Below, in pieces: positions 17,491-24,291 of a DNA stretch of 64,000 bases. The position numbers and the translations under genes are program-made. Below the pieces are notes generated by a model. That model was not told the DNA's origin and ran no database searches. It saw nothing but the letters and a program-made list of their open reading frames with translations. Source of the stretch: Candidatus Omnitrophota bacterium (GTDB taxonomy: Bacteria; Omnitrophota; Gorgyraeia; Zapsychrales; JAKLDJ01); contig JAKLDJ010000001.1 in the NCBI GenBank assembly GCA_022703585.1, positions 612,006 through 676,005 of the forward strand, read 5' to 3'. The first letter of the stretch is position 1. Every line of letters begins with the position of its first letter.

Positions 17491-17540
17491 CAGCGCCCCG
17501 TCCGCCGATGAAATAACGGCGGACGGGGCGCTGTTCTTTT
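17491..17540. terminator. bidirectional terminator between mnmE and the CvpA-like gene
   Basis: A 17-bp GC-rich perfect stem (CAGCGCCCCGTCCGCCG and its complement, loop of 9) is followed by TTCTTTTT on the plus strand and by TCTTTTAAAA on the minus strand. It separates convergent genes. Confidence 0.9.
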
Positions 17541-17547
17541 TAAGAAT

Positions 17548-18270
17548 CTATTTCGAAGGAGAGTTCTCCTGAGTCATTCGGGCGCTTAAAGCCGCCATTT
17601 TTCTTAGCAGATCCTGGTCCTGAAAGATTGCCTGGATCTTGGGATTGGTCATGAGCTTTAGAATATCTTTGGATTTGATCAGCCGGGCACATTCTTCGTC
17701 AGTCAAGGCCTCTTGAATTTTCTGACTGCTATAGACCGCATCAAACTCGGGAGTTGCTTGGATGGCGGTCATCTGTTCGGGATTTTTGGTTACTTTTAGG
17801 AGCGTCTCGAGGTTGTTGATATAAGGTACCTTATTTTTAATCGGATTTTTAATGAGGGTGTAAGAAAAAGTGTTTAAGACCCCGTTTTTAAATTCCCTCA
17901 TCCAGGGAATTTCAATCGGCAGCATGGCGACAAATGTCAGGAATAAGGACGCAATGAGGACCCCCCAGGCGAAATTAAGAATACATCCGGCCGTTCGGCT
18001 TAAAGAGGAAATAGGCTTGTCGCGGGCGATGGTCTTGTTCCACAAAAAGAGGAGGACGGAAAAGACTATGCCGATCAAGATGGGGCTAAAGGTAATGATG
18101 CCGAATGTCAGCAGGGCATTGTGGGTTTTATGGAAATAGATTGTGCCTGCGCCGATGCTTAAAGCCAGGGAAAGCGGTCCGATGAGGGTGCGCGCAAAAC
18201 CCCCCAGCCAGCCGCTGACGGCAAGATAGAAAAGAAAAATAAGAATAATCGTATCAATAAGGTAAGACAT
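17548..18270 (-). CDS. CvpA-family membrane protein with STI1-like C-terminus
   Basis: The 240-aa protein has about four hydrophobic segments in its first 120 residues in a pattern typical of CvpA (colicin V production) proteins, including L-A-V-S-G-W-L-G-G-F-A-R near the start. CvpA supports envelope integrity and secretion in other bacteria. The last 90 residues are soluble and helical, with N-P-E-Q-M, N-P-K-I-Q-A-I-F-Q-D and K-M-A-A-L segments resembling STI1/heat-shock-organising repeats. A similar tail occurs in the exported protein at 34926. It is the last gene of a minus-strand operon with the PilZ and GT-C genes. Confidence 0.75.
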   Translation of the reverse strand: MSYLIDTIILIFLFYLAVSGWLGGFARTLIGPLSLALSIGAGTIYFHKTHNALLTFGIITFSPILIGIVFSVLLFLWNKTIARDKPISSLSRTAGCILNFAWGVLIASLFLTFVAMLPIEIPWMREFKNGVLNTFSYTLIKNPIKNKVPYINNLETLLKVTKNPEQMTAIQATPEFDAVYSSQKIQEALTDEECARLIKSKDILKLMTNPKIQAIFQDQDLLRKMAALSARMTQENSPSK

Positions 18271-18312
18271 AATCTCTTCTTGAGAAAAGTATTGGGTTGA
18301 TTGCGGGTGTGT

Positions 18313-18672
18313 TTATTTTTTGCTTGCCCCCGGGAAATTGCCCTGATCAATAATCTTATCCAATATACTTTTTGTCGCCTCGGAGATATCAATGAAAGCG
18401 ACCCGCGTCTTGAATTCTTGCTCGGAAATGCGTTCGGATTGAATGACGCGGCCGAAAATTTCTATCTTTTCTTTGAAATCCGGCGGGACGCGGAAGTTAA
18501 TGCCAAGGATGTATTGGGGCCCTAACTCGTTATCGGCGATAAAGCACAAGCCGTATCTACCGATGTCGACGATCTTTGATAAATTGCCTTCTAATTCAGT
18601 GCGTTCGTATATTTTACATAAGATCCCAAAATCTTCCCGAACCCTTTTATCCCGTCTTTTTTCTTCAACCAT
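18313..18672 (-). CDS. PilZ-domain c-di-GMP-binding protein
   Basis: The 119-aa protein is a single PilZ domain. The arginine motif R-x-x-x-R is at residues 6-10 (R-R-D-K-R), and the second motif reads D-I-G-R-Y-G at 36-41, in place of the common D-x-S-x-x-G. PilZ domains bind c-di-GMP and pass the signal to partners by contact. It lies between a GT-C membrane protein and a CvpA-like protein with short gaps, so it may tune envelope or glycan synthesis. AAAGGAG lies about 7 bases before the ATG. Confidence 0.88.
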   Translation of the reverse strand: MVEEKRRDKRVREDFGILCKIYERTELEGNLSKIVDIGRYGLCFIADNELGPQYILGINFRVPPDFKEKIEIFGRVIQSERISEQEFKTRVAFIDISEATKSILDKIIDQGNFPGASKK

Positions 18673-18711
18673 AAATAACTCCTTTTAGAGGGGGTCTTTT
18701 AAATAACCTCT

Positions 18712-20499
18712 TTATTTTAACCTATTTGGCCGAGTCTGCTCAATATTTTGATTAAATTTCTTAGCAAACCATTCAGATTGAAGTTTCTCGGCATCCAGGA
18801 TCCAGGCAAAACCTTTTTGGCGGTCCTTATCCGTGATATCGCCGACGATCAAATCCCGGTAAGTACAAATCTCTTCTTCCTGGGTCCATAAGCGGCTGGA
18901 AGAAAGACTGGGGAAAGACGCGACGACGTAGCGGTTAAATTCTCCCGACTCAAGAAGTTCGTTAAGGGCAGGATCATCGTTGAAATCGCGCTCGCGGCAT
19001 TCGCACCAGATCGTTTTTCCGGTTACGGTAGGGATTAAAATGTAGCCTTTCTTGACTTCGGCAATGGAATTAATCGGCCACTGATATACTTTGTTCTCAT
19101 ACTTGGGATTATTGAAAAATAGAATCATGTTAATATACCGGGGATGCCTCCGGTAAACGAAAAGTTCGTTAGTATTTTTTTCATGGATAAGCCAGTTATA
19201 GATATCGGTTGTGACCATGCGGGAAGGCAAAACTTCAAAGAAAAATGCTTTAAAATTGGAAATGATATGGCCCAGGAGCAAGGCGGCGATCAGCCCAATA
19301 AGGATTTTCCTGTGTGGCGCTGAGGAGGCATCGGTTATTTTCTTAAAGATATCATCTATGGCGAAGCAGATGAGAAAGATAATGCCCGGCAGCCAGGAGA
19401 AGTAATTACGGCCGAATTGCACGACTCCGCTTATTTCAACCAAGATCGGCGTTGAAAAACAGACAAGCAATATTAGTGCGATCAGAGGTTTCTTAAATGA
19501 ACGGAAAAAAAGGTAGGCGGCGGATAGAAGGTATGCCGGAAACATGACCGGCATAATTAGAAAGAAATATTTAATGATCCAAACAATGCCGCCGCCGCGT
19601 AAGTGCGGAGCCACGGGAAAGAATTGCGAAAGATAATTATGATAAATGGCGAAATTGTTGCTATGACGGCTGATGTTGACGAAGCGCAGGTATTCCAGGG
19701 TGTTATGAATCGGATGGGGGATAGTAAACAACAAAAAAACAGCCAAAAATCCGAAAAATATAAACCGGATACAAAACCATACTTGCTTAATATCTTTTTG
19801 CCCGGGGTGGAGTTTAGATTCCTGATAAAGAAAAAAAGCCAAATAGTAAGGGGCATACATGACGGCAGCCGGCGAAGAAAACGGCAGTAGCCCTAAGAAT
19901 ATCCCTGAGAGAAAATAAAATTCTTTGCGCGATTGTGCTCTTTGCAGGAAAAATATCGCCAGGAGAAAATTCATCAGGGCAAAGGGCGGGTGTGCCCCCT
20001 GAAGCATATAAAGATAGGGCCAGAAGCAGGCAAAGAATAATATGAAAGCGATTATCCCGATATGTTCGCTAAAAATATGCCGCATAATCAAGTAAAGGAG
20101 TATCCCCGAGACGGCAATGGCTATAATAAGAAGAAAGACGTTAGGGAAAGTGGTTTGATAGTCATTTAGGATTCTTTGCATGATGGCGATGCCTAAGATC
20201 AGGGCCTCTTTACCGTGCATGACTACTTTTATAATACCCTGATAGAGCACGTTGTGCATTTCGGAAAGAAAGCGCAGTTGAAACAGATTGGCGGCAGCAG
20301 GCAGGTAGGGATTTTCAGAATCGGTGGGCCAATAATTAATAAAGTAGGTTCTGGCAGTCAAAAAGATCGAAAAACAGCAGGTGAGAACGGCCATAGCCCA
20401 AAGATAATATTTATGGTACGCGCCGTGTTTATTTTCCATGAATAAAACCGATTTCTTTATCCTTTTGCTTGATGCGCTGCCGTTTCTTCGAGTTTCCAT
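18712..20499 (-). CDS. multi-pass membrane protein, GT-C glycosyltransferase-like
   Basis: The 595-aa protein has about ten hydrophobic helices in its first 420 residues. An acidic loop after the first helix (W-P-T-D-S-E-N-P-Y) recalls the catalytic Asp loop of GT-C enzymes such as ArnT or PMT, and a soluble C-terminal domain follows. GT-C enzymes transfer sugars from lipid-linked donors on the outer face of the membrane. No known subfamily was recognised. The ATG at 20499 lies about 14 bases downstream of the expected start of transcription; Met at 20439 is an alternative. It heads an operon with the PilZ gene. Confidence 0.6.
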   Translation of the reverse strand: METRRNGSASSKRIKKSVLFMENKHGAYHKYYLWAMAVLTCCFSIFLTARTYFINYWPTDSENPYLPAAANLFQLRFLSEMHNVLYQGIIKVVMHGKEALILGIAIMQRILNDYQTTFPNVFLLIIAIAVSGILLYLIMRHIFSEHIGIIAFILFFACFWPYLYMLQGAHPPFALMNFLLAIFFLQRAQSRKEFYFLSGIFLGLLPFSSPAAVMYAPYYLAFFLYQESKLHPGQKDIKQVWFCIRFIFFGFLAVFLLFTIPHPIHNTLEYLRFVNISRHSNNFAIYHNYLSQFFPVAPHLRGGGIVWIIKYFFLIMPVMFPAYLLSAAYLFFRSFKKPLIALILLVCFSTPILVEISGVVQFGRNYFSWLPGIIFLICFAIDDIFKKITDASSAPHRKILIGLIAALLLGHIISNFKAFFFEVLPSRMVTTDIYNWLIHEKNTNELFVYRRHPRYINMILFFNNPKYENKVYQWPINSIAEVKKGYILIPTVTGKTIWCECRERDFNDDPALNELLESGEFNRYVVASFPSLSSSRLWTQEEEICTYRDLIVGDITDKDRQKGFAWILDAEKLQSEWFAKKFNQNIEQTRPNRLK

Positions 20500-20517
20500 C
20501 GAAGATAACCGACTTTT

Positions 20518-20546
20518 AATATAGCTTAATCGTTCGTAATAATCAA
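20518..20546 (-). promoter_or_regulatory. promoter of the GT-C/PilZ/CvpA operon
   Basis: On the minus strand TTGATT and TATATT are 17 bases apart, just upstream of the GT-C gene. It is back to back with the promoter at 20601. Confidence 0.65.
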
Positions 20547-20600
20547 GGCGGGGATTTTAGAGCAAAAAGTCAGTCTCGTTATTTATATGATATTTATCTT

Positions 20601-20628
20601 TTGTCGATAAGTAAGACGGAGTTATAAT
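20601..20628 (+). promoter_or_regulatory. promoter of the TPR lipoprotein gene
   Basis: TTGTCG and a perfect TATAAT are separated by 16 bases. AAAAGGA follows and the ATG comes at 20647. Confidence 0.7.
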
Positions 20629-20646
20629 AGATCAAAAGGACGGGAT

Positions 20647-20961
20647 ATGAAACCTCTTATTATTTGCGTGATGATGTTTCTGTCGGTACTTTGTTTTTCT
20701 TCCTGCCAGAAACTTAAGACTTCTTGGATGATGATTGACGCCGAAGCGGCGTATAATCAGGGCAATGCGGAAAAATCTATCCGTATTTACAAAAAGATAA
20801 TCGAGGTAAATCCCCAACAGGCTGATGTCCATTGGAAATTAGGCATTGCCTATTATGCTCTTGGTGAAAAGCTGAACATGGAAAAAGAAATCCTCGCCTT
20901 AAGAAAACTAAACGAGATGAATATGGCGAATGATCTGCAACAGCTATTGGATAAAAGATAG
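20647..20961 (+). CDS. small TPR lipoprotein
   Basis: The 104-aa protein begins with a basic residue and a hydrophobic stretch ending in F-S-S-C at Cys20, a plausible lipobox, so it is probably lipid-anchored in the envelope. The rest holds about two tetratricopeptide repeats (A-E-A-A-Y-N-Q-G-N-A-E-K-S-I-R-I-Y, then V-H-W-K-L-G-I-A-Y-Y-A-L-G). TPRs mediate protein contacts; no enzymatic role is suggested. A promoter and a good RBS support expression. Function unknown. Confidence 0.75.
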   Translation: MKPLIICVMMFLSVLCFSSCQKLKTSWMMIDAEAAYNQGNAEKSIRIYKKIIEVNPQQADVHWKLGIAYYALGEKLNMEKEILALRKLNEMNMANDLQQLLDKR

Positions 20962-21082
20962 CTTTTCTGCCTGCCGGTTATACCGCAATGGTCTCTTAAC
21001 TCCCAACCATCTCCGACAAGAAAATCATGCCAGCTCACTGGATATATCCCATCCGAGGTTGTGCCTAAGGGGAAAGAAGGGC

Positions 21083-21337
21083 TTACTTTTCGACGGAGGT
21101 GCTGCTTTTTTCGGTTTTTGGCTTATCGGGTTGGAAACACTGAAAAATGAGATAGGGTATTAACCAAAGACCAAAGAGGCCGACGATAATAAGAGGCGAA
21201 GCGAGTATCCATTTAACGACGGGATGGAGCTTAAACTCTTTGTGATTCTTTGCTTTTTGCTGTCTAAGGGCTTGATATTCTTCGTAGCTAAGTTGTTTTT
21301 TTCCGGAATCTTTTTTTTCTGTTGGTTTGTTATCCAT
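21083..21337 (-). CDS. small single-pass membrane protein
   Basis: The 84-aa protein has a charged N-terminus with Q-L-S-Y-E-E-Y-Q-A-L-R-Q-Q-K-A, one strongly hydrophobic helix (I-L-A-S-P-L-I-I-V-G-L-F-G-L-W-L-I-P), then a short Lys/Ser-rich tail. GGAGGAG lies 5 bases before the ATG, which supports real translation. I do not recognise the family. It is convergent with the TPR lipoprotein gene, and the 120 bases between them show no clear terminator. Confidence 0.65.
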   Translation of the reverse strand: MDNKPTEKKDSGKKQLSYEEYQALRQQKAKNHKEFKLHPVVKWILASPLIIVGLFGLWLIPYLIFQCFQPDKPKTEKSSTSVEK

Positions 21338-21472
21338 AACTCTCCTCCTTCTTCGTCTGGCAGTATAGCACTACGAAGAATTAAATCAACGACAGAATCC
21401 TCTAGAACGGCGAACCGAATTTCCGGATTAAAGGGCTGGAAACTGTTTTTCGGGGATATCGTTTTTGAAATC

Positions 21473-21501
21473 TTGTTTAGGCCTTTGCCGGGATGTATAA
21501 T
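21473..21501 (+). promoter_or_regulatory. promoter of the FMN-binding/4Fe-4S gene
   Basis: TTGTTT and a perfect TATAAT are 17 bases apart. The -10 box overlaps the first in-frame ATG (21493), so translation must begin downstream, at 21514, with an almost leaderless transcript. Confidence 0.7.
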
Positions 21502-21513
21502 AAATACCAATCT

Positions 21514-22881
21514 ATGAAAAAATACGGATTCCTATCAATTGTCTTTATCGCTATTTTTGTATGGGGAATCTTCTTTAATTATACCCGACGGTATAATCCC
21601 CAGGGCAGTGAAAAAGAAATAGAAGCCTGCACAATAGTTTTTCCCCAAGCCCAGCGATTTTCCGGTAAATTTTCAAACCCTCCGCACTATAAGGCCTACA
21701 AGAATAATCCGCAAACCGGCCGGGAAGAGCTGTCGGGAGTTGTCGTTATCACGACTGATCTTGCCCCCGATATCAAAGGTTATGCCGGCCCGGTTAAAAT
21801 AGCGGTTGGGGTTGATTTGGACGGGAATATCAATGCCCTGTATATTCTTTCTCACGGTGAAACGTCACCCTATGTTTCTAACTTGGATCAATTTATTGCT
21901 CAATTTTCCCGTCTTAATTTTAAAAATGATTTTAAGCCGGGGAAAGATTTAGACGGCATTACCGGCGCCACCATTACCAGCGAAGCGATTGCGCGTTCGG
22001 TAGAGCGGAGCCTTAAGATAATTGCCCGCGAGGTTTTGCGCCTGGATGCCGCAAGCGAAAATCAGCAACAGCAAAAAATCCCTTTCGACCAAATCGCGGT
22101 CCCGGCCTCAGTCTTCACAGCCGCGGTTTTTGGTTTCGTCTTTCATAGCAATATCTTGCGGTGGATGGCCATGCTGGGAGGGCTTTTTTATCTCGGATTC
22201 TATAAGAAAACCATGGTTTCTGTTGTTGACGTTGCCAATATCGGTTTATGGAAAATTCCCGACCTTGCCGGCATTCCGCTTTGGTATTGGCTGATTATCC
22301 CGACTTTTATTTCGGCAATTCTCCTGGGGATGGTTTACTGCGGAAATATATGTCCGTTTGCCGGAGTCCAGGAATTATTATTCAACACATTTCGGAAGAT
22401 ATGGCCGAGAGCTCAAATAATAAACGTGTCCCGGAATATTGACCGTCCCGCCCGGTATATAAAATACGTGGTACTTTTTGCGGTTTTAATCGCAAGTTTT
22501 ATATTGGGCAATTCGAATCCGGCTAATGTTGAGGTCTTCGTGATGTTCTTTACCGCCCGGGCCAGTAAGCTCGGATGGGTGCTTGTTATTTCTGTCCTGA
22601 CCATTTCGTTATTCCATTTTCGTTTCTGGTGCAAATATCTTTGCCCCATGGGGGCGGTATGCGGGCTTTTTTCCAGAGTCAGTTTATTCAGGATCAAGGC
22701 CAAGGGCCAATGTGATGGTTGTGCAGCGTGTGAAAAGATTTGCCCGGTCCAAGCGATTACGGTGAACCAGTCCGGGAAGCCGGAGATTGATTATCCGGAA
22801 TGCATACAGTGCGGAAGATGTCTTCAAAAATGCCCCAGGGCAATGCTTTATTTGGGCGGGTGGCGCAATGAAAAACAGTGA
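21514..22881 (+). CDS. membrane FMN-binding and 4Fe-4S protein (NosR/NapH-like)
   Basis: The 455-aa protein has an N-terminal helix, then an FMN-binding domain with L-D-G-I-T-G-A-T-I-T (about 146-155), the site where Thr carries covalent FMN in RnfG/NqrC/NosR. Several membrane helices follow with two C-x3-C-P pairs (C-G-N-I-C-P-F and C-K-Y-L-C-P-M) as in NapH-type proteins. Two ferredoxin motifs close the protein (C-D-G-C-A-A-C-E-K-I-C-P and C-I-Q-C-G-R-C-L-Q-K-C-P). It is likely to move electrons across or along the membrane. The start at 21514 is chosen from the promoter position. No denitrification genes are present, so a NosR role is not implied. Confidence 0.85.
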   Translation: MKKYGFLSIVFIAIFVWGIFFNYTRRYNPQGSEKEIEACTIVFPQAQRFSGKFSNPPHYKAYKNNPQTGREELSGVVVITTDLAPDIKGYAGPVKIAVGVDLDGNINALYILSHGETSPYVSNLDQFIAQFSRLNFKNDFKPGKDLDGITGATITSEAIARSVERSLKIIAREVLRLDAASENQQQQKIPFDQIAVPASVFTAAVFGFVFHSNILRWMAMLGGLFYLGFYKKTMVSVVDVANIGLWKIPDLAGIPLWYWLIIPTFISAILLGMVYCGNICPFAGVQELLFNTFRKIWPRAQIINVSRNIDRPARYIKYVVLFAVLIASFILGNSNPANVEVFVMFFTARASKLGWVLVISVLTISLFHFRFWCKYLCPMGAVCGLFSRVSLFRIKAKGQCDGCAACEKICPVQAITVNQSGKPEIDYPECIQCGRCLQKCPRAMLYLGGWRNEKQ

Positions 22882-23077
22882 TATTGTCTTTGTTGTTTTG
22901 TTGGTTGCCTCCTCGACGGTGACAATAGGCATTATCGGGGAGAATATCCGTCCAGAGCGGACCGGGGTTACACCGGCCGTTGTCAGCCGAATCGATAGCG
23001 CCAAGATAAAAGCGGATATCGAACGCGCCGGTCTGGTTATACATGAAGCAAAATACTGGAAATTGATTCGCCCTTAA
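22868..23077 (+). CDS. small single-pass membrane protein after the NosR-like gene
   Basis: This 69-aa protein begins M-K-N-S-D-I-V-F-V-V-L-L-V-A-S-S with one N-terminal hydrophobic helix and then a short soluble part. It overlaps the NosR-like gene by 14 bases and precedes the AmrS gene by 16, so it belongs to this cluster. I do not recognise it. It could be a membrane anchor for a partner of the FMN/Fe-S protein; that is inference from position only. Confidence 0.6.
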   Translation: MKNSDIVFVVLLVASSTVTIGIIGENIRPERTGVTPAVVSRIDSAKIKADIERAGLVIHEAKYWKLIRP

Positions 23078-23093
23078 AAGAAAGCTTAAAACG

Positions 23094-24071
23094 ATGGCCA
23101 CGTTGATTGAATGCAAACTTTGTCCCCGCCATTGCCGTATAGGGGATGGCCAACGGGGAAACTGCCGGGTGCGGAGTAATATTGACGGAAAGCTTTTTAC
23201 CCTGGTTTACGGAAAACCCTGCGCGATTCATATTGATCCTATTGAGAAGAAACCCTTTTATCATGTCTTGCCGGCCACCAGTTCTTTTTCTATTGCTACG
23301 GCAGGATGCAATCTTCACTGTAAATATTGTCAAAACTGGCAAATATCTCAAAACCCTCCCGAGCAAACCGAAAACGTTGACCTTTCTCCTCAAGCGGCGG
23401 TTGACGCGGCCATAAAAAACCGCTGCCGCAGCATTGCCTATACTTATTCGGACCCGGTTATCTTTTACGAATATGCCGTGGATATTTCAAGATTGGCCAA
23501 GTCCAAGGGGATTCTTAACGTTCACCGGACAGCCGGTTATATTGAAAAAGAACCGCTGGAAGAATTATGCGCCGTGACCGACGCGATCAATGTTGATTTT
23601 AAAGGGATCACTGAAGATTTCTATCGGGGCATGTCTGAGGCAACGCTGGCCCCGGTTTTGGATGCGATGAAGACAATAAGAAAATGGGGTGTATGGCTGG
23701 AGTTAACCAATCTTGTTGTTCCCACCTGGAATGACCGCGAAGAAGATATCAAAAATCTCTGCCGCTGGATTGTTGATAACTTAGGGGCACAGGTGCCGCT
23801 ACATTTTTCGCGTTTCTGGCCCATGCATCAGCTGAAGAATTTACCGCCTACGCCGGTGGCAACGTTAGAGCGTGCTTATGAAATTGCCCGCAAAGAGGGT
23901 TTGCACTTCTGTTACATCGGCAATATCCCGGATCATTCCGCCAATAATACGTATTGCCCCAACGACGGCAAGGTGCTGGTGCGCCGCATCGGTTTTACGG
24001 TCTTGGAAAATAATATTGTCGGCGGAAAATGCAAATTTTGTAATACCGCTATCCCCGGCATTTGGAGCTAG
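23094..24071 (+). CDS. amrS: AmmeMemoRadiSam-type radical SAM enzyme (AmrS)
   Basis: The 325-aa protein has the family pattern: C-K-L-C-P-R-H-C near the start, G-N-C-R-V-R, Y-G-K-P-C-A-I-H-I-D-P-I-E-K-K-P, and the radical-SAM motif C-N-L-H-C-K-Y-C (Cys 72, 76, 79). A pair of Cys (C-K-F-C) lies near the C-terminus. The AmmeMemoRadiSam system normally includes AMMECR1 and MEMO1 homologues; neither is seen here. The target is unknown. Its place in a redox cluster suggests a cofactor or protein modification needed by its neighbours. Confidence 0.88.
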   Translation: MATLIECKLCPRHCRIGDGQRGNCRVRSNIDGKLFTLVYGKPCAIHIDPIEKKPFYHVLPATSSFSIATAGCNLHCKYCQNWQISQNPPEQTENVDLSPQAAVDAAIKNRCRSIAYTYSDPVIFYEYAVDISRLAKSKGILNVHRTAGYIEKEPLEELCAVTDAINVDFKGITEDFYRGMSEATLAPVLDAMKTIRKWGVWLELTNLVVPTWNDREEDIKNLCRWIVDNLGAQVPLHFSRFWPMHQLKNLPPTPVATLERAYEIARKEGLHFCYIGNIPDHSANNTYCPNDGKVLVRRIGFTVLENNIVGGKCKFCNTAIPGIWS

Positions 24072-24108
24072 GGATACTACATCGATGCCTAAAGGAGGAT
24101 TTAAAGAT

Positions 24109-24291
24109 ATGGAGACAAAGACAATGACTCGAAGAGATTTTTTAAAGACCACGGGGATTTTTATGGCGGGGTTGTTTCTTTTTCGTATAAAGGATTTCTT
24201 AAATCTTATGTCTGCCAAGAAAAATAATTTTCCGCCGTCCCGGCTTGTGGAGGCGAGGCATTATACCCGTGCCGATCATTTGGCCGGATAG
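24109..24291 (+). CDS. small twin-arginine signal protein
   Basis: The 60-aa frame opens with T-R-R-D-F-L-K-T-T-G-I-F-M-A-G-L-F-L-F, a textbook Tat signal (R-R-x-F-L-K plus hydrophobic stretch). It ends E-A-R-H-Y-T-R-A-D-H-L-A-G. AAAGGAGG lies 10 bases before the chosen ATG, which excludes the longer upstream frame inside amrS. Tat export implies a folded or cofactor-bearing passenger, yet little passenger is left, so the protein may ride with a partner or stay as a membrane peptide. Its last 16 bases overlap the convergent spermidine-synthase-like gene. Confidence 0.75.
   Translation: METKTMTRRDFLKTTGIFMAGLFLFRIKDFLNLMSAKKNNFPPSRLVEARHYTRADHLAG

Noticed and set aside
21514-22881. NosR-like protein as evidence of denitrification
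   Set aside because: No nos, nir or nor genes are nearby and the domain pair occurs in other electron-transfer systems.
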